Positions 1 through 7,854 of a stretch of 64,000 nucleotides of DNA are shown one piece after another. This DNA is from Clostridia bacterium (GTDB taxonomy: Bacteria; Bacillota; Clostridia; Oscillospirales; Acutalibacteraceae): the NCBI GenBank assembly GCA_017452785.1, contig JAFTLT010000057.1:47693-111692 (forward strand). The letters run 5' to 3'. How positions within the stretch are numbered: the stretch's first letter is position 1; each line of letters opens with the position of its first letter. Position numbers and translations under genes: made by a program. The notes under the pieces were generated by a model, which saw only the letters and a program-made list of their open reading frames with translations, made no database searches and was not told the origin of the DNA.

Positions 1-156
1 AAGATATATTCGCTCCCATCCTGTAACCACAGTATCAAACGAAACACCGAACTGCCTTGCAGCTTCTTTGTAGCTTAACTTTTCTTTGTGCATTGTTTCT
101 ACTACTTTTTGCTTGAATTCATCTGTGTATTTTTTGTTTGGTATTCCTTTTGGCAT
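1..156 (-). CDS. IS3-family transposase OrfA, N-terminal part (cut by window edge)
   Basis: The reading frame starts at an ATG preceded by a good AGGAGG ribosome binding site and runs off the left edge of the window. The visible 52 residues begin MPKGIPNKKYTDEFKQ and continue with a helix-turn-helix pattern around KEAARQFGVS, as in IS3/IS150-type OrfA proteins that bind the terminal repeats. The gene lies just inside an IS-like terminal sequence at 191-217. Whether the element is complete cannot be judged because the rest is outside the window. Confidence 0.75.
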   Translation of the reverse strand, partial: MPKGIPNKKYTDEFKQKVVETMHKEKLSYKEAARQFGVSFDTVVTGWERIYL

Positions 157-190
157 AAAAAATCACCCCTCCTGTTAAACATTATATCAC

Positions 191-217
191 AATGTCTAAC
201 ATTTGGGGTGCATTTCA
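191..217. repeat. Probable terminal inverted repeat of the IS3-like element
   Basis: Read on the minus strand this stretch begins TGAAATGCACCCCAAATG and is followed by TTAGACATT, which resembles IS150-group ends (TG...GCACCC...). It sits about 35 bases in front of the transposase ribosome binding site, the usual distance. The opposite end is outside the window, so the pairing is inferred from family knowledge. Confidence 0.5.
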
Positions 218-242
218 GAGGAGAGCAGTTATACACTAAATA

Positions 243-725
243 TTAAAGATACATTTCCAATTCTAAACATTTCCATTCTTCGCCGAGAACAGTATATGTT
301 TCTGTCTTTTCTAAAACAACATCTTTAAAGCCAACAGCTTTATAACAATAATAAGCCGATTCATTATTTTCAAATACACCTAAAGAAACCTTTTTTGCAC
401 CATAGATTTCTTTTGCACATTTCAAACCTACCTGAAGCATTGCTTTACCGTATCCTTTGCCACGCTTTGCAGGGTCAACAACTACAAACCCAAACCTCAG
501 TTCATCAAAACTTTCTGATGGTCTTCTCATTGTAAAGAATCCTACAATCTCATCATCTTCAATAACAGTAAAAGCCATAAGATTTTCAACGAAGCAGAAT
601 TTCTTTTTGCTTATTGGATACTTACCCATAACTCCTGCAGACCACTTGTAAAAAGATATTTTATCTTTGCTCCAGGAAAGTATTATATCTGCATCATTTT
701 TGTTATAAGGTCTTAATCTTAACAT
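243..725 (-). CDS. GNAT-family N-acetyltransferase
   Basis: A 160-residue protein of ordinary length for a single-domain GNAT acetyltransferase, which moves an acetyl group from acetyl-CoA to an amine. The acetyl-CoA pyrophosphate loop is visible as RGKGYGKAML near residues 88-97, and the later SAYYCYKAVGF segment matches motif B. The substrate cannot be predicted. It starts at an ATG behind an AAGGGGGG ribosome binding site. It lies between an IS end and a HIT/Nudix pair, all on the minus strand, in an AT-rich accessory patch. Confidence 0.85.
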   Translation of the reverse strand: MLRLRPYNKNDADIILSWSKDKISFYKWSAGVMGKYPISKKKFCFVENLMAFTVIEDDEIVGFFTMRRPSESFDELRFGFVVVDPAKRGKGYGKAMLQVGLKCAKEIYGAKKVSLGVFENNESAYYCYKAVGFKDVVLEKTETYTVLGEEWKCLELEMYL

Positions 726-762
726 TTGTATCCCCCCTTAATTAACTGTTTTAATTCTATTT

Positions 763-1254
763 TCATAAGAGATTTTCCAATTCTGCAAGCAGTTTTGTTT
801 TCATATCTTCCAATTCGTCGGGAGAAGGCTTGTTATCTTCTGACCACATTATCTCCTTTGGTAACCACCAAACAGGACCTTTGCCTTTGTTTCCATAATC
901 CAACAAATCACCGGCTTTTCTCGGAAAGATATGCCAATGTAAATGAATATCGCCATTGCCGAGACATTCGTAGTTTATCTTTTCTGCACCGAAAGTATTT
1001 TTTACAGCTTCAGCTACTATTGTCATTTCAAGCAAATATTTTGTTCTGAAATCGATATCCAAATCAAAAAGCTCAACAACGTGCTGTTTACAAATGAATA
1101 ATGAGTAGCCGTAAAAATGATGATTCCATCCTAAAATAACATAGCCGGTTTCAAGTTCTTTTACAAACCACGGATTTTCACCTTTTTTGATTTGCTCAAT
1201 AACATTGCACATGTCACATTTTACTTTATTAAAAGGACTGAATTTAATTTTCAT
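763..1254 (-). CDS. HIT-family nucleotide-binding hydrolase
   Basis: A 163-residue protein with the histidine triad HLHWHIF near residues 104-110, the catalytic motif of HIT hydrolases that cleave nucleoside phosphoramidates or dinucleoside polyphosphates. An N-terminal CDMC pair could be a metal site. The start has an excellent AGGAGG site and overlaps the end of the Nudix gene by 11 bases, so the two are translationally coupled. A HIT enzyme beside a Nudix enzyme suggests nucleotide-metabolite clean-up; the true substrate is unknown. Confidence 0.85.
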   Translation of the reverse strand: MKIKFSPFNKVKCDMCNVIEQIKKGENPWFVKELETGYVILGWNHHFYGYSLFICKQHVVELFDLDIDFRTKYLLEMTIVAEAVKNTFGAEKINYECLGNGDIHLHWHIFPRKAGDLLDYGNKGKGPVWWLPKEIMWSEDNKPSPDELEDMKTKLLAELENLL

Positions 1255-1702
1255 TATTTTCTCCTCCTGAATTAGTTTTCAACTTCTCTGCATATTGTTC
1301 CAATGCCCAATTCTGCATTTCAGCAAACATTTTACCTTTTATTTCCTCATATTTGAACCACATTAAAATATGGTCTGTTTCTGTTGGCTCAGAAATTTTT
1401 TCGTTGAGTTCACCAATGTAATAACTCCGAATTGGATGGAAATACCCTAATTTAGGATGTGTGGTATAGGTTTCAGCAGAACATAATTTTTCTTTTATTG
1501 TAGCAGTATAGCCGGTTTCTTCAATACATTCTCTTTTTACGCAATCCTCGTGGCTTTCGTTTCCATCTAAACCTCCACCAAGAAGAAAGTATCCTTTATC
1601 AGTTCTTATTACACCTATTTTATTGTTATGAACAGGGATTAAATATGCACCTTCTCTATCTGCATATTCAGCTTTTTCTTTAATACCAAATACTTTATGC
1701 AT
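1244..1702 (-). CDS. Nudix hydrolase
   Basis: A 152-residue single-domain Nudix protein. The Nudix box is visible from GGLDGNESHEDC through KRECIEETGY at roughly residues 42-65, with the REx2EE core that binds the metal and hydrolyses a nucleoside diphosphate linked to another moiety. It starts at an ATG behind GGGGGTG and its end overlaps the start of the HIT gene. The substrate cannot be told from sequence; it may be a MutT-like sanitizer or a sugar-nucleotide hydrolase. Confidence 0.88.
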   Translation of the reverse strand: MHKVFGIKEKAEYADREGAYLIPVHNNKIGVIRTDKGYFLLGGGLDGNESHEDCVKRECIEETGYTATIKEKLCSAETYTTHPKLGYFHPIRSYYIGELNEKISEPTETDHILMWFKYEEIKGKMFAEMQNWALEQYAEKLKTNSGGENNEN

Positions 1703-1773
1703 ATTTGCACCCCCGTAATTCTAATAAACACATTATATCATATCAACACCACAAATTTCAATCCGTTTACATA

Positions 1774-1807
1774 CACCTGTTACCTCAAAAGTATCAGGTG
1801 CTTTTTT
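1774..1807 (+). terminator. Intrinsic terminator in the leader of the partition operon
   Basis: CACCTGTTAC pairs with GTATCAGGTG across a seven-base loop and is followed by CTTTTTTATA. No plus-strand gene precedes it in the window, so it either protects the element from outside transcription or belongs to the 5' leader of the parM-like operon. Confidence 0.65.
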
Positions 1808-1874
1808 ATATTCAAAATTCTAAATGAAAGGAAGTGTTTATCTTTAACATTCGTGACAGACCCATTTTCCCACC

Positions 1875-1897
1875 GCACCCACGAGGGTGCTTTTTTT
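1875..1897 (+). terminator. Second intrinsic terminator or attenuator before parM-like gene
   Basis: GCACCC and GGGTGC form a perfect six-base-pair stem with an ACGA loop, followed by seven T residues. It lies about 50 bases before the start of the actin-like gene. Just upstream, at 1825-1848, is a seven-codon frame reading MKGSVYL. Two consecutive terminators in one leader suggest attenuation, but this is inference. Confidence 0.65.
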
Positions 1898-1948
1898 ATG
1901 CCCAAATCTATTATCTAACAAAATTTTAATTCAAAGGAGTAATTCAAA

Positions 1949-2869
1949 ATGAAGAAATTTAACGATGTAATCATCATCGGTGTTGACCACGGTTATGGCA
2001 ACATCAAAACTGCAAACCACTGTTTCAGAACAGGCATTACAGCTTATGATTCAGAGCCGCTTTTCACAAAGGATATGCTTATTTACGGTGGAAAGTATTA
2101 TCTTATCGGTGAAGGACACAAGGAGTTCCTACCCGACAAAATCAAAGACGAGGACTATTATGCCCTCACCCTTGTGGCGATTGCAAAGGAGTTAAGTGTT
2201 GAAAACTTAACGGAAGCCACAGTTCACATTGCGGCAGGTCTACCCCTCACTTGGACTGCAGGTCAGAAAGAGAGCTTCAAAGCATATCTTACAAAGAATG
2301 AAGAAGTAACTTTCACTTGGCAGCATACGGAGTACAAAATTAAAATCGCAGGTGCAAGCATCTATCCGCAGGGATATGCGGCGGTTTCGCAGTTTGCAAC
2401 CAAAATGGATGGTGTAAACCTTGTAGCTGACATTGGCAACGGTACTATGAATGTGCTCTATGTCATTAACGGCAGACCGCAGTCAGAGAGAATGTACACA
2501 GAAAAGTTCGGCACGCATTTCTGTACTGTTGATATCCGTGAGGCCTTCCTCAGAAAAACACAGAGAGAAATCAATGAGCACATTATTGATGAGGTTCTGT
2601 GTAAGGGTACTGCAAACATTGTTCAGGCGGATATGAAGATTATCAAGGCAGAGGTACAGAAGTATGTAGCTGAAATCTTTCACAGGCTCCGTGACCACGG
2701 ATACGATGAAAATACTATGCTTCTGTGTATTACCGGAGGTGGCGGTTGCCTTATAAAGAATTTCTATAAGTTCAATGCAGACCGCATTCAGTTCGTTGAT
2801 GATATCTGTGCGGCGGCAAAGGGTTATGAGTACCTTGCCGAAACTATGATGAAAAGTGGCAAGATATGA
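1949..2869 (+). CDS. ParM/StbA-like actin-family partition protein
   Basis: A 306-residue actin-like ATPase of the ParM/StbA group that forms filaments to separate plasmid copies. Visible are the phosphate-1 loop GVDHGYGNIKTAN near residues 11-23, the phosphate-2 region LVADIGNGTMNVLYV near 160, and the adenosine loop ITGGGGCLIKNF near 260. The start follows AAAGGAG. Its stop overlaps the start of the next small gene (ATGA), the classic parM-parR style pairing. On an integrated element such a module suggests a plasmid-like extrachromosomal stage. Confidence 0.85.
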   Translation: MKKFNDVIIIGVDHGYGNIKTANHCFRTGITAYDSEPLFTKDMLIYGGKYYLIGEGHKEFLPDKIKDEDYYALTLVAIAKELSVENLTEATVHIAAGLPLTWTAGQKESFKAYLTKNEEVTFTWQHTEYKIKIAGASIYPQGYAAVSQFATKMDGVNLVADIGNGTMNVLYVINGRPQSERMYTEKFGTHFCTVDIREAFLRKTQREINEHIIDEVLCKGTANIVQADMKIIKAEVQKYVAEIFHRLRDHGYDENTMLLCITGGGGCLIKNFYKFNADRIQFVDDICAAAKGYEYLAETMMKSGKI

Positions 2870-3195
2870 GTGAGTACCGCATAAATGTCCGCTTTAATTT
2901 AAGCGACACAGAACACACGAAAATCATTGATTATCTGAACAGCCTTGATAAAGAAAAGTATAAGTCAAGAAATCAGTTTATCATTGATGCGATTAAATCG
3001 GCTATTGCTTATACAGAGAAACAGACGGCAGATGATGAACTTATCCAAAAGTTTCGTGAAATTCTGAAAGAGGAACTGTGCGGCATTTCAGTTACTGCAG
3101 CATTTCCTTCTTCGGCGGGTATTGATATGGAATTGACAGAGGAGCAGAAACTGAAAAATGATGCAGGGGCGATTGCCTTTCTTGATATGTTTTAA
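2866..3195 (+). CDS. ParR/StbB-like partner of the actin-like protein
   Basis: A 109-residue protein that starts inside the stop codon of the actin-like gene. The N-terminal half (RINVRFNLSDTEHTKIIDYL, then KSRNQFIIDAIKSAI) has the beta-strand plus two-helix pattern of ribbon-helix-helix DNA-binding proteins, as in ParR/StbB adaptors that bind the centromere and the filament. The C-terminal half is acidic and could contact the filament. The function is inferred from position and fold pattern. Confidence 0.65.
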   Translation: MSEYRINVRFNLSDTEHTKIIDYLNSLDKEKYKSRNQFIIDAIKSAIAYTEKQTADDELIQKFREILKEELCGISVTAAFPSSAGIDMELTEEQKLKNDAGAIAFLDMF

Positions 3196-3248
3196 CGGTG
3201 CCAAAACATTCAGATTTCGGAGCCGCAGACAAAAATGCAATAAAAAAC

Positions 3249-3266
3249 GGCACCGCTTACGGTGCC
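3249..3266. repeat. Short palindrome before the DUF3847 gene
   Basis: GGCACC and GGTGCC flank a six-base spacer, 22 bases before the next start codon. A further GGTGCC occurs at 3197-3202. It may be a binding site or a weak RNA hairpin; there is no T-run. Confidence 0.4.
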
Positions 3267-3287
3267 AACAGATTGGAGGTGATATTT

Positions 3288-3485
3288 ATGACCGAGGATG
3301 AGAAAAAGCTGATTCAAGCCAAGCACAGACTTGAACAGGCAGAAAACCGCAACCGTAAAAAGGAACGCACAGAGCGAAACCACAGACTTATTGTAGAGGG
3401 TGCGATTTTAGAGAAGCTGTTACCTGAAATCAAGACTATGAACTTTACTGATATTGAGGGGTATTTACTCGAAAAGCTGAATTAA
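3288..3485 (+). CDS. DUF3847-like small protein of mobilizable elements
   Basis: A 65-residue charged protein (MTEDEKKLIQAKHRLEQAEN...) that looks mostly helical and coiled-coil-like. I chose the ATG at 3288 because GGAGGTGATA stands in front of it; a longer frame reaching back to 3198 has no such site. It resembles the DUF3847 family, small proteins commonly found just before relaxase genes in Firmicute mobilizable elements. Sitting directly beside the oriT, it may act as a relaxosome accessory, but that is inference. Confidence 0.6.
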   Translation: MTEDEKKLIQAKHRLEQAENRNRKKERTERNHRLIVEGAILEKLLPEIKTMNFTDIEGYLLEKLN

Positions 3486-3505
3486 AGGCTTATATATTTC
3501 CCTTA

Positions 3506-3545
3506 AGGGCGCACTTACTCACCACCGTAAAGGCGGTGCAGTGCG
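3506..3545 (-). other. oriT: Origin of transfer (oriT), MOBQ type, nick predicted between 3510 and 3509 on the minus strand
   Basis: On the minus strand 3517-3506 reads TAAGTGCGCCCT, the nic core shared by RSF1010/R1162, pIP501 and pSK41-type oriTs, where cleavage falls after TAAGTGCG. Two bases before it is an inverted repeat: CACCGCC (3538-3532), a five-base loop, GGTGGTG (3526-3520), matching the arrangement that relaxase MobA recognises. A MobA/MobL relaxase gene follows at 4929, which fits well. Confidence 0.85.
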
Positions 3546-3648
3546 CTCTCCGAGGGTGTAGACGAAAAATCACTATTACTTCTCAGCCGTGACCGCATAT
3601 TCCTTCGATAGCAGATTTAGTATACAAATTTATTATATAATCCTCTTA

Positions 3649-4845
3649 TCAACTGTTCTTATACGCTTCATCAATGCGTTCACATACAAGTTCAGGCGTT
3701 ATTTCATCCCAATAATTAAAATATACAACTTTAATTCCATTTAATTCACTTAATTTTCTTTTCTCTTCATCACGCTTTTTTACTTTTTCATAAGCTTCTG
3801 CTCCGCCAAAAAATTCAACAGGTTCAAAGTGTTGTTTTCCCTGATATTCAACAGCAATTTTAAGTTTTGAAATAAAAACATCATATGACATTTGTCCACC
3901 GAAAGAACTGTGCAAGAAAAAAGGGCGATATTGAGAAACAACACCATAATCTCTATAGTACTTTTTGATTATCTTTAACACATATTCTTCAGTCTTCCAT
4001 TTGTACTCAGGTTTACTGTATTGTATTTTTTCTATGTAAGCAAACTTGCCTAATTTAGCTTTTTGCACACTATCTCTAACTGCATTATAAATATCAATTT
4101 CATCTCGAAAATATTGGGCAGGCAGAGAATAATAAAGCAGGTTTTCTTGTAATCTACGGAACATTCGTTGTCCTTTGTGAGAAAAAAGACTATCAACAAA
4201 ATCTTCATCAACAAATCTATTGAATTCGGATAAACCAATGCCATCCAGTCTTTTGTTTCCATATGCACTGTGAGCTAAATTATCTGCAATTTTCAAAACG
4301 AAAGGGTGCACCTTTCCTTTGATTGCATCTGCAACAAAAGAAATTTTCCCATCAGCTGCTTTGAGTTCAAAAATAACAATTGTATATGGAATTCCTTCCC
4401 AAGCATCTAATCGTTCTTTCAGCTTGATTTCGGGACAATGTTCCATAACATAGTCTGCGTGAGAAAAAATACCATTTGAAAGATATTTGGCATTGGCACC
4501 TTTAAATCTTGCATATCTAACAAATGTAGTGTATGCACCTATTTCTTCCTGTATTTCACGCATAAATGATCCGTGCTTATAATTAGGAAGTAAGGTGTTT
4601 GGTGTTAATTCCTCAATATCAACACCACAAACTCCCTCGGAAAGATACCATTTTCTATTTTCTTCAATAGTCATAAAGTCACAATGAACATCGTATTTTA
4701 TGTAAAATACCACTGTATCGGCGAAAACGACAACCATATCGTTATCAGTAATTAAATATTTTTGCATATCATAATTTTCATATAAACTGAAAAACTTTTT
4801 AACAACCATTTCGGCATATTGTCGAGTTAATGAATTTAATTCCAT
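3649..4845 (-). CDS. Protein with C-terminal Vsr-like/PD-(D/E)XK endonuclease domain
   Basis: A 398-residue protein. The last 100 residues contain YDVFISKLKIAVEYQGKQHF, then a charged helix and KVVYFNYWDEI, the pattern of Vsr/EDxHD-type nucleases in which Asp and the EYQG glutamate bind metal. The first 290 residues match nothing I recognise. I start at the ATG at 4845 because GAGGTG stands before it and a TATAAT box lies further upstream; a longer frame would overlap the relaxase. It lies antisense between oriT and relaxase, so it looks like a cargo gene, perhaps defensive or homing. Confidence 0.65.
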   Translation of the reverse strand: MELNSLTRQYAEMVVKKFFSLYENYDMQKYLITDNDMVVVFADTVVFYIKYDVHCDFMTIEENRKWYLSEGVCGVDIEELTPNTLLPNYKHGSFMREIQEEIGAYTTFVRYARFKGANAKYLSNGIFSHADYVMEHCPEIKLKERLDAWEGIPYTIVIFELKAADGKISFVADAIKGKVHPFVLKIADNLAHSAYGNKRLDGIGLSEFNRFVDEDFVDSLFSHKGQRMFRRLQENLLYYSLPAQYFRDEIDIYNAVRDSVQKAKLGKFAYIEKIQYSKPEYKWKTEEYVLKIIKKYYRDYGVVSQYRPFFLHSSFGGQMSYDVFISKLKIAVEYQGKQHFEPVEFFGGAEAYEKVKKRDEEKRKLSELNGIKVVYFNYWDEITPELVCERIDEAYKNS

Positions 4846-4928
4846 TGTTTTCACCTCGCAGAACCTTTGTTTGACAATTATACCACACCTAAACCACCAC
4901 CAACAACAACTTAACAAAAGAAAGGACG

Positions 4929-6683
4929 GTGATACCCGCAATTTATCACCTTGAAGCAAAAGTCATAACCCGTGGTGTTGGTCGCTCGGCCGTAGCCGCA
5001 AGTGCATATATGAGCTGCAGTGAAATCACTAACGAATATGACGGCGTAAAACACGATTACACCAGGAAAGGCGGTCTTGTATATGAGAAAATCTTTCTTC
5101 CGTCACACGCTCCGCCCGAATGGTGCGACAGAAGTAAGTTATGGAACGCAGTTGAGGAAACAGAGAAAACAAGGGACAGCCGTTTGGCAAGAGAGTTCAT
5201 TGTTGCTCTGCCTGTTGAAGTCAGCCGTGAAAGGCAGATTACAGAGACAGAAGAATTTGCAAAAGCTCTTGCCCGTGACGGTATGTGTGTTGATGTCTGT
5301 ATTCACGATACGGGTGAAGGTAATCCTCACGCTCACATTATGGCAACTGTCAGACCGTTAAATCCTGACGGTACTTGGCAAAGAAAAACCGAAAAAGAAT
5401 ATCTATGTATCAGAGACGGTAAGGAACAAGGCTTTACCGCCTCTGAATTTTTATGTGCAAAAAACGAGGGTTGGGAAAAGCAGTACCAATATTTTATTGA
5501 CGGTAAGAAAGTATATCTGCCACCTTCAAAGGCTGACGGTTATAAGAGAGTAAACAAATACCCGAAAAGCACAAAGTACGGCAGACAGAATCCCATAAGC
5601 GAGCGTTGGAACAGTGACGAACAGCTATATGAATGGCGAAAGCTATGGGCAGATATTGTAAACCGAGATTTAGAAGAAAAGAACATTGAGCCTATTGACC
5701 ATCGAAGCTTTGTTGCAAGAGGAATACTTCTGCAACCGACTATTCACGAGGGTGTTTCAAGCAAGAAAATGAAGAAGAAAGGCAAAGTCACAGAGAGAAT
5801 GAGAATCAACATTCTCATCCGTAAGGACAACAGCCTGATTATCAGCCTTCGTAAAACTGTTCAGGCACTTACAGAGCTTGTTATAACTGCGGCAAAGCTG
5901 CTCTTGCCTGCACTTGCAGATGCTCTTGAGGGTATCCGTGTAAGTATGATTATCCTTGAATGTGAAAGAAAGAGCATTAACCGAATGAAGCATCAGGCTA
6001 TGAATGAAGTCCGTGATGCAGATGAGTTTTATGTGTACTTTCATAAGCTGCAGGAAGATATTAAGATAGCAGAAGAAAAGCTCAAAGAAGCAAAGAAAAA
6101 ATTGAAGCTCACTCCAAAGGTTATGAAGCAGAAGTATAACGAAGCTAATTATTATGTCGGTCACTATGAATTTGAACTTAAAGAACTGAACTTTAAAATG
6201 CAGAATATTCTCTCACAAAATGAATGCGAAACCGAACAGGATATTGTTAATGCAAAATCATACTTTGAGAAAATGCGTCGGTTTGAAATTCCGAAACTTG
6301 AAGCTGAAGAAAAGAGAATGGAAGCAGAAATTCAAAAGACACTTACTCAGTACCAAGAAACCGAAAAACAGGCTGATGAAGCAGATGCAGAAGAACTGAA
6401 AAACGAAAGGATGAAAATCCGCTCCGAAAAAGAGAAAGAGGCAAGGCAAAAAGCTGAAGCAGATTACAACATCAGCGAATACGATTTCAACCGAAGCGTT
6501 GATACCGTTTCAAAGCTCATAGGTGAGCCGCCACCTCATTATCTTACCAAGGCTGAAATAGCAAGACAGGAAGAATATGCCCGATATGTAAAGCAGCAGG
6601 AAGAAAGGCAGCGGCAATTTGAAGAACGGCGTAAGAACCGTAATAATCAAAATATTAAGAATAAAAATGAAAGGAGCCGATAA
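4929..6683 (+). CDS. MobA/MobL-family (MOBQ) relaxase
   Basis: A 584-residue relaxase that would nick the oriT at 3510 and lead the strand into a recipient. The N-terminal 200 residues hold the catalytic core: a tyrosine in SAVAASAYMSC near residue 27 and the histidine motif HDTGEGNPHAHIM near 130-142. The rest is long, helical and highly charged, predicted coiled coil. The start is GTG behind AAAGGACG. The next gene begins one base after its stop codon, so relaxase, ParB-like protein and a small protein form one operon. Confidence 0.9.
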   Translation: MIPAIYHLEAKVITRGVGRSAVAASAYMSCSEITNEYDGVKHDYTRKGGLVYEKIFLPSHAPPEWCDRSKLWNAVEETEKTRDSRLAREFIVALPVEVSRERQITETEEFAKALARDGMCVDVCIHDTGEGNPHAHIMATVRPLNPDGTWQRKTEKEYLCIRDGKEQGFTASEFLCAKNEGWEKQYQYFIDGKKVYLPPSKADGYKRVNKYPKSTKYGRQNPISERWNSDEQLYEWRKLWADIVNRDLEEKNIEPIDHRSFVARGILLQPTIHEGVSSKKMKKKGKVTERMRINILIRKDNSLIISLRKTVQALTELVITAAKLLLPALADALEGIRVSMIILECERKSINRMKHQAMNEVRDADEFYVYFHKLQEDIKIAEEKLKEAKKKLKLTPKVMKQKYNEANYYVGHYEFELKELNFKMQNILSQNECETEQDIVNAKSYFEKMRRFEIPKLEAEEKRMEAEIQKTLTQYQETEKQADEADAEELKNERMKIRSEKEKEARQKAEADYNISEYDFNRSVDTVSKLIGEPPPHYLTKAEIARQEEYARYVKQQEERQRQFEERRKNRNNQNIKNKNERSR

Positions 6684-6684
6684 A

Positions 6685-7542
6685 ATGGCTAATAAAAAAT
6701 TAAAAGCACCGGTAAATATCCCGGTAGAAAAAATTCACCCCTTTGAGGGACATCCGTATAAGGTTCTTGACAATGAAGAGATGAACACACTCATTGAAAG
6801 CATACAGCAGAAAGGTGTTATCTCACCTATTGTTGTAAGACCTCTTGATAATACAAATGATGAATACGAGATTATCTCAGGTCATCGACGTCTGAGAGCA
6901 TCAGTGAAAGCAGGGCTGGAAACAGTACCTGCTTTAATTTATGCCGTAAGCCGTGATGAAGCGGCTATTATGCTCGTTGACAGTAATCTGCACAGAGAGC
7001 ACATCCTTCCTTCGGAAAAGGCGTTTGCTTACAAGCTGAAGCTTGAGGCATTAAATCATCAGGGTAAAACTTTTGGACAAGTTGGCCAAAAGTACAGCAG
7101 AGATTTAATGGCTGAGTCCGTTGATGAAAGTTCAAGGCAAATACACCGCTATATTCGTCTTACAAATCTTATCCCCGAACTTCTTGACCTTGTTGATGAA
7201 GGGCGAATAGCATTTACCCCTGCAGTAGAGCTTTCTTATCTGAACGAAGTAGAACAGGCAGATTTAGTTGAAGAAATCCGTGTCTGTGTTGCTACTCCAA
7301 ACTTATCTCAGGCACAAAGGCTTCGTGCAATCAGCAGAGAAGAAGGTTTAACTCCTGAGCATATAGGCGAAATCTTGGCTGAGGAAAAAGCAAATCAAAA
7401 GCCAACGGTAAAATTCTCTGTTGAACGCTTACAGAAGATTGCTCCTAAAATTAAAGAAAGTGACCTTGAAAACTTTGTGCTGAAAGCCTGTGAGCACTAT
7501 TACAGATATCTTCAGCGACAGCGAAACAGGGATGCGAGATAA
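6685..7542 (+). CDS. ParB/Spo0J-like DNA-binding protein
   Basis: A 285-residue ParB-family protein. The N-terminal ParB nuclease-like/CTPase box is seen in KIHPFEGHPYKVLDNEEM and ISGHRRLRASVKAGL (about residues 12-85), followed by a helix-turn-helix region around SSRQIHRYIRLTNLI. I use the ATG at 6685 because AAAGGAG precedes it; an upstream in-frame start lies inside the relaxase. In Firmicute mobilizable elements such proteins accompany the relaxase and may regulate it or aid maintenance. No ParA partner is seen here; the element has a ParM-like protein instead. Confidence 0.85.
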   Translation: MANKKLKAPVNIPVEKIHPFEGHPYKVLDNEEMNTLIESIQQKGVISPIVVRPLDNTNDEYEIISGHRRLRASVKAGLETVPALIYAVSRDEAAIMLVDSNLHREHILPSEKAFAYKLKLEALNHQGKTFGQVGQKYSRDLMAESVDESSRQIHRYIRLTNLIPELLDLVDEGRIAFTPAVELSYLNEVEQADLVEEIRVCVATPNLSQAQRLRAISREEGLTPEHIGEILAEEKANQKPTVKFSVERLQKIAPKIKESDLENFVLKACEHYYRYLQRQRNRDAR

Positions 7543-7553
7543 GGAGGTAGCCT

Positions 7554-7754
7554 ATGGGTGATGAAGTAAAAATTAATTATAGCGAAACCAATGTTAATGA
7601 TAATCTCAGCGGTGTTCTCATTTCAGAGGATGCCGCTGAATCTCTTGTCAGATGTGTTCTTCCCGATATTGTGTCATTCTTTGAAAGTGAAAACGGCAGA
7701 AAAGAGTTTAAAGAATGGGACAAGGATTGGGATAAATTAAAGGAAATCGAATAA
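7554..7754 (+). CDS. Small acidic protein of unknown function
   Basis: A 66-residue acidic protein (MGDEVKINYSETNVND...) with a strong AAGGAGG site, 11 bases after the ParB-like gene and clearly in the same operon. I do not recognise a family. No membrane segment or DNA-binding motif is visible. A stem-loop follows at 7762-7789. Confidence 0.6.
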   Translation: MGDEVKINYSETNVNDNLSGVLISEDAAESLVRCVLPDIVSFFESENGRKEFKEWDKDWDKLKEIE

Positions 7755-7761
7755 AGAAACG

Positions 7762-7789
7762 GCGGGTGCGATGTAAAAGTCGCATCCGC
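7762..7789 (+). terminator. Stem-loop after the relaxase operon, weak terminator
   Basis: GCGGGTGCGA pairs with TCGCATCCGC (one G-T pair) over an eight-base loop. There is no proper T-run, so it may stabilise the transcript end or act as a weak terminator before the recombinase gene. Confidence 0.4.
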
Positions 7790-7854
7790 ACATTTAACAA
7801 AAACAAGTATATGAATTACAATATTTACAGTAAATCAAAGGAGGTAAAATATAT

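Noticed and set aside
457-1049. Plus-strand frames opposite the GNAT and HIT genes
   Set aside because: They lie opposite clear enzyme genes, lack ribosome binding sites and match no family.
3649-4959. A longer version of the endonuclease gene starting at 4959
   Set aside because: It would begin inside the relaxase gene and has no ribosome binding site; the start at 4845 has both site and promoter.
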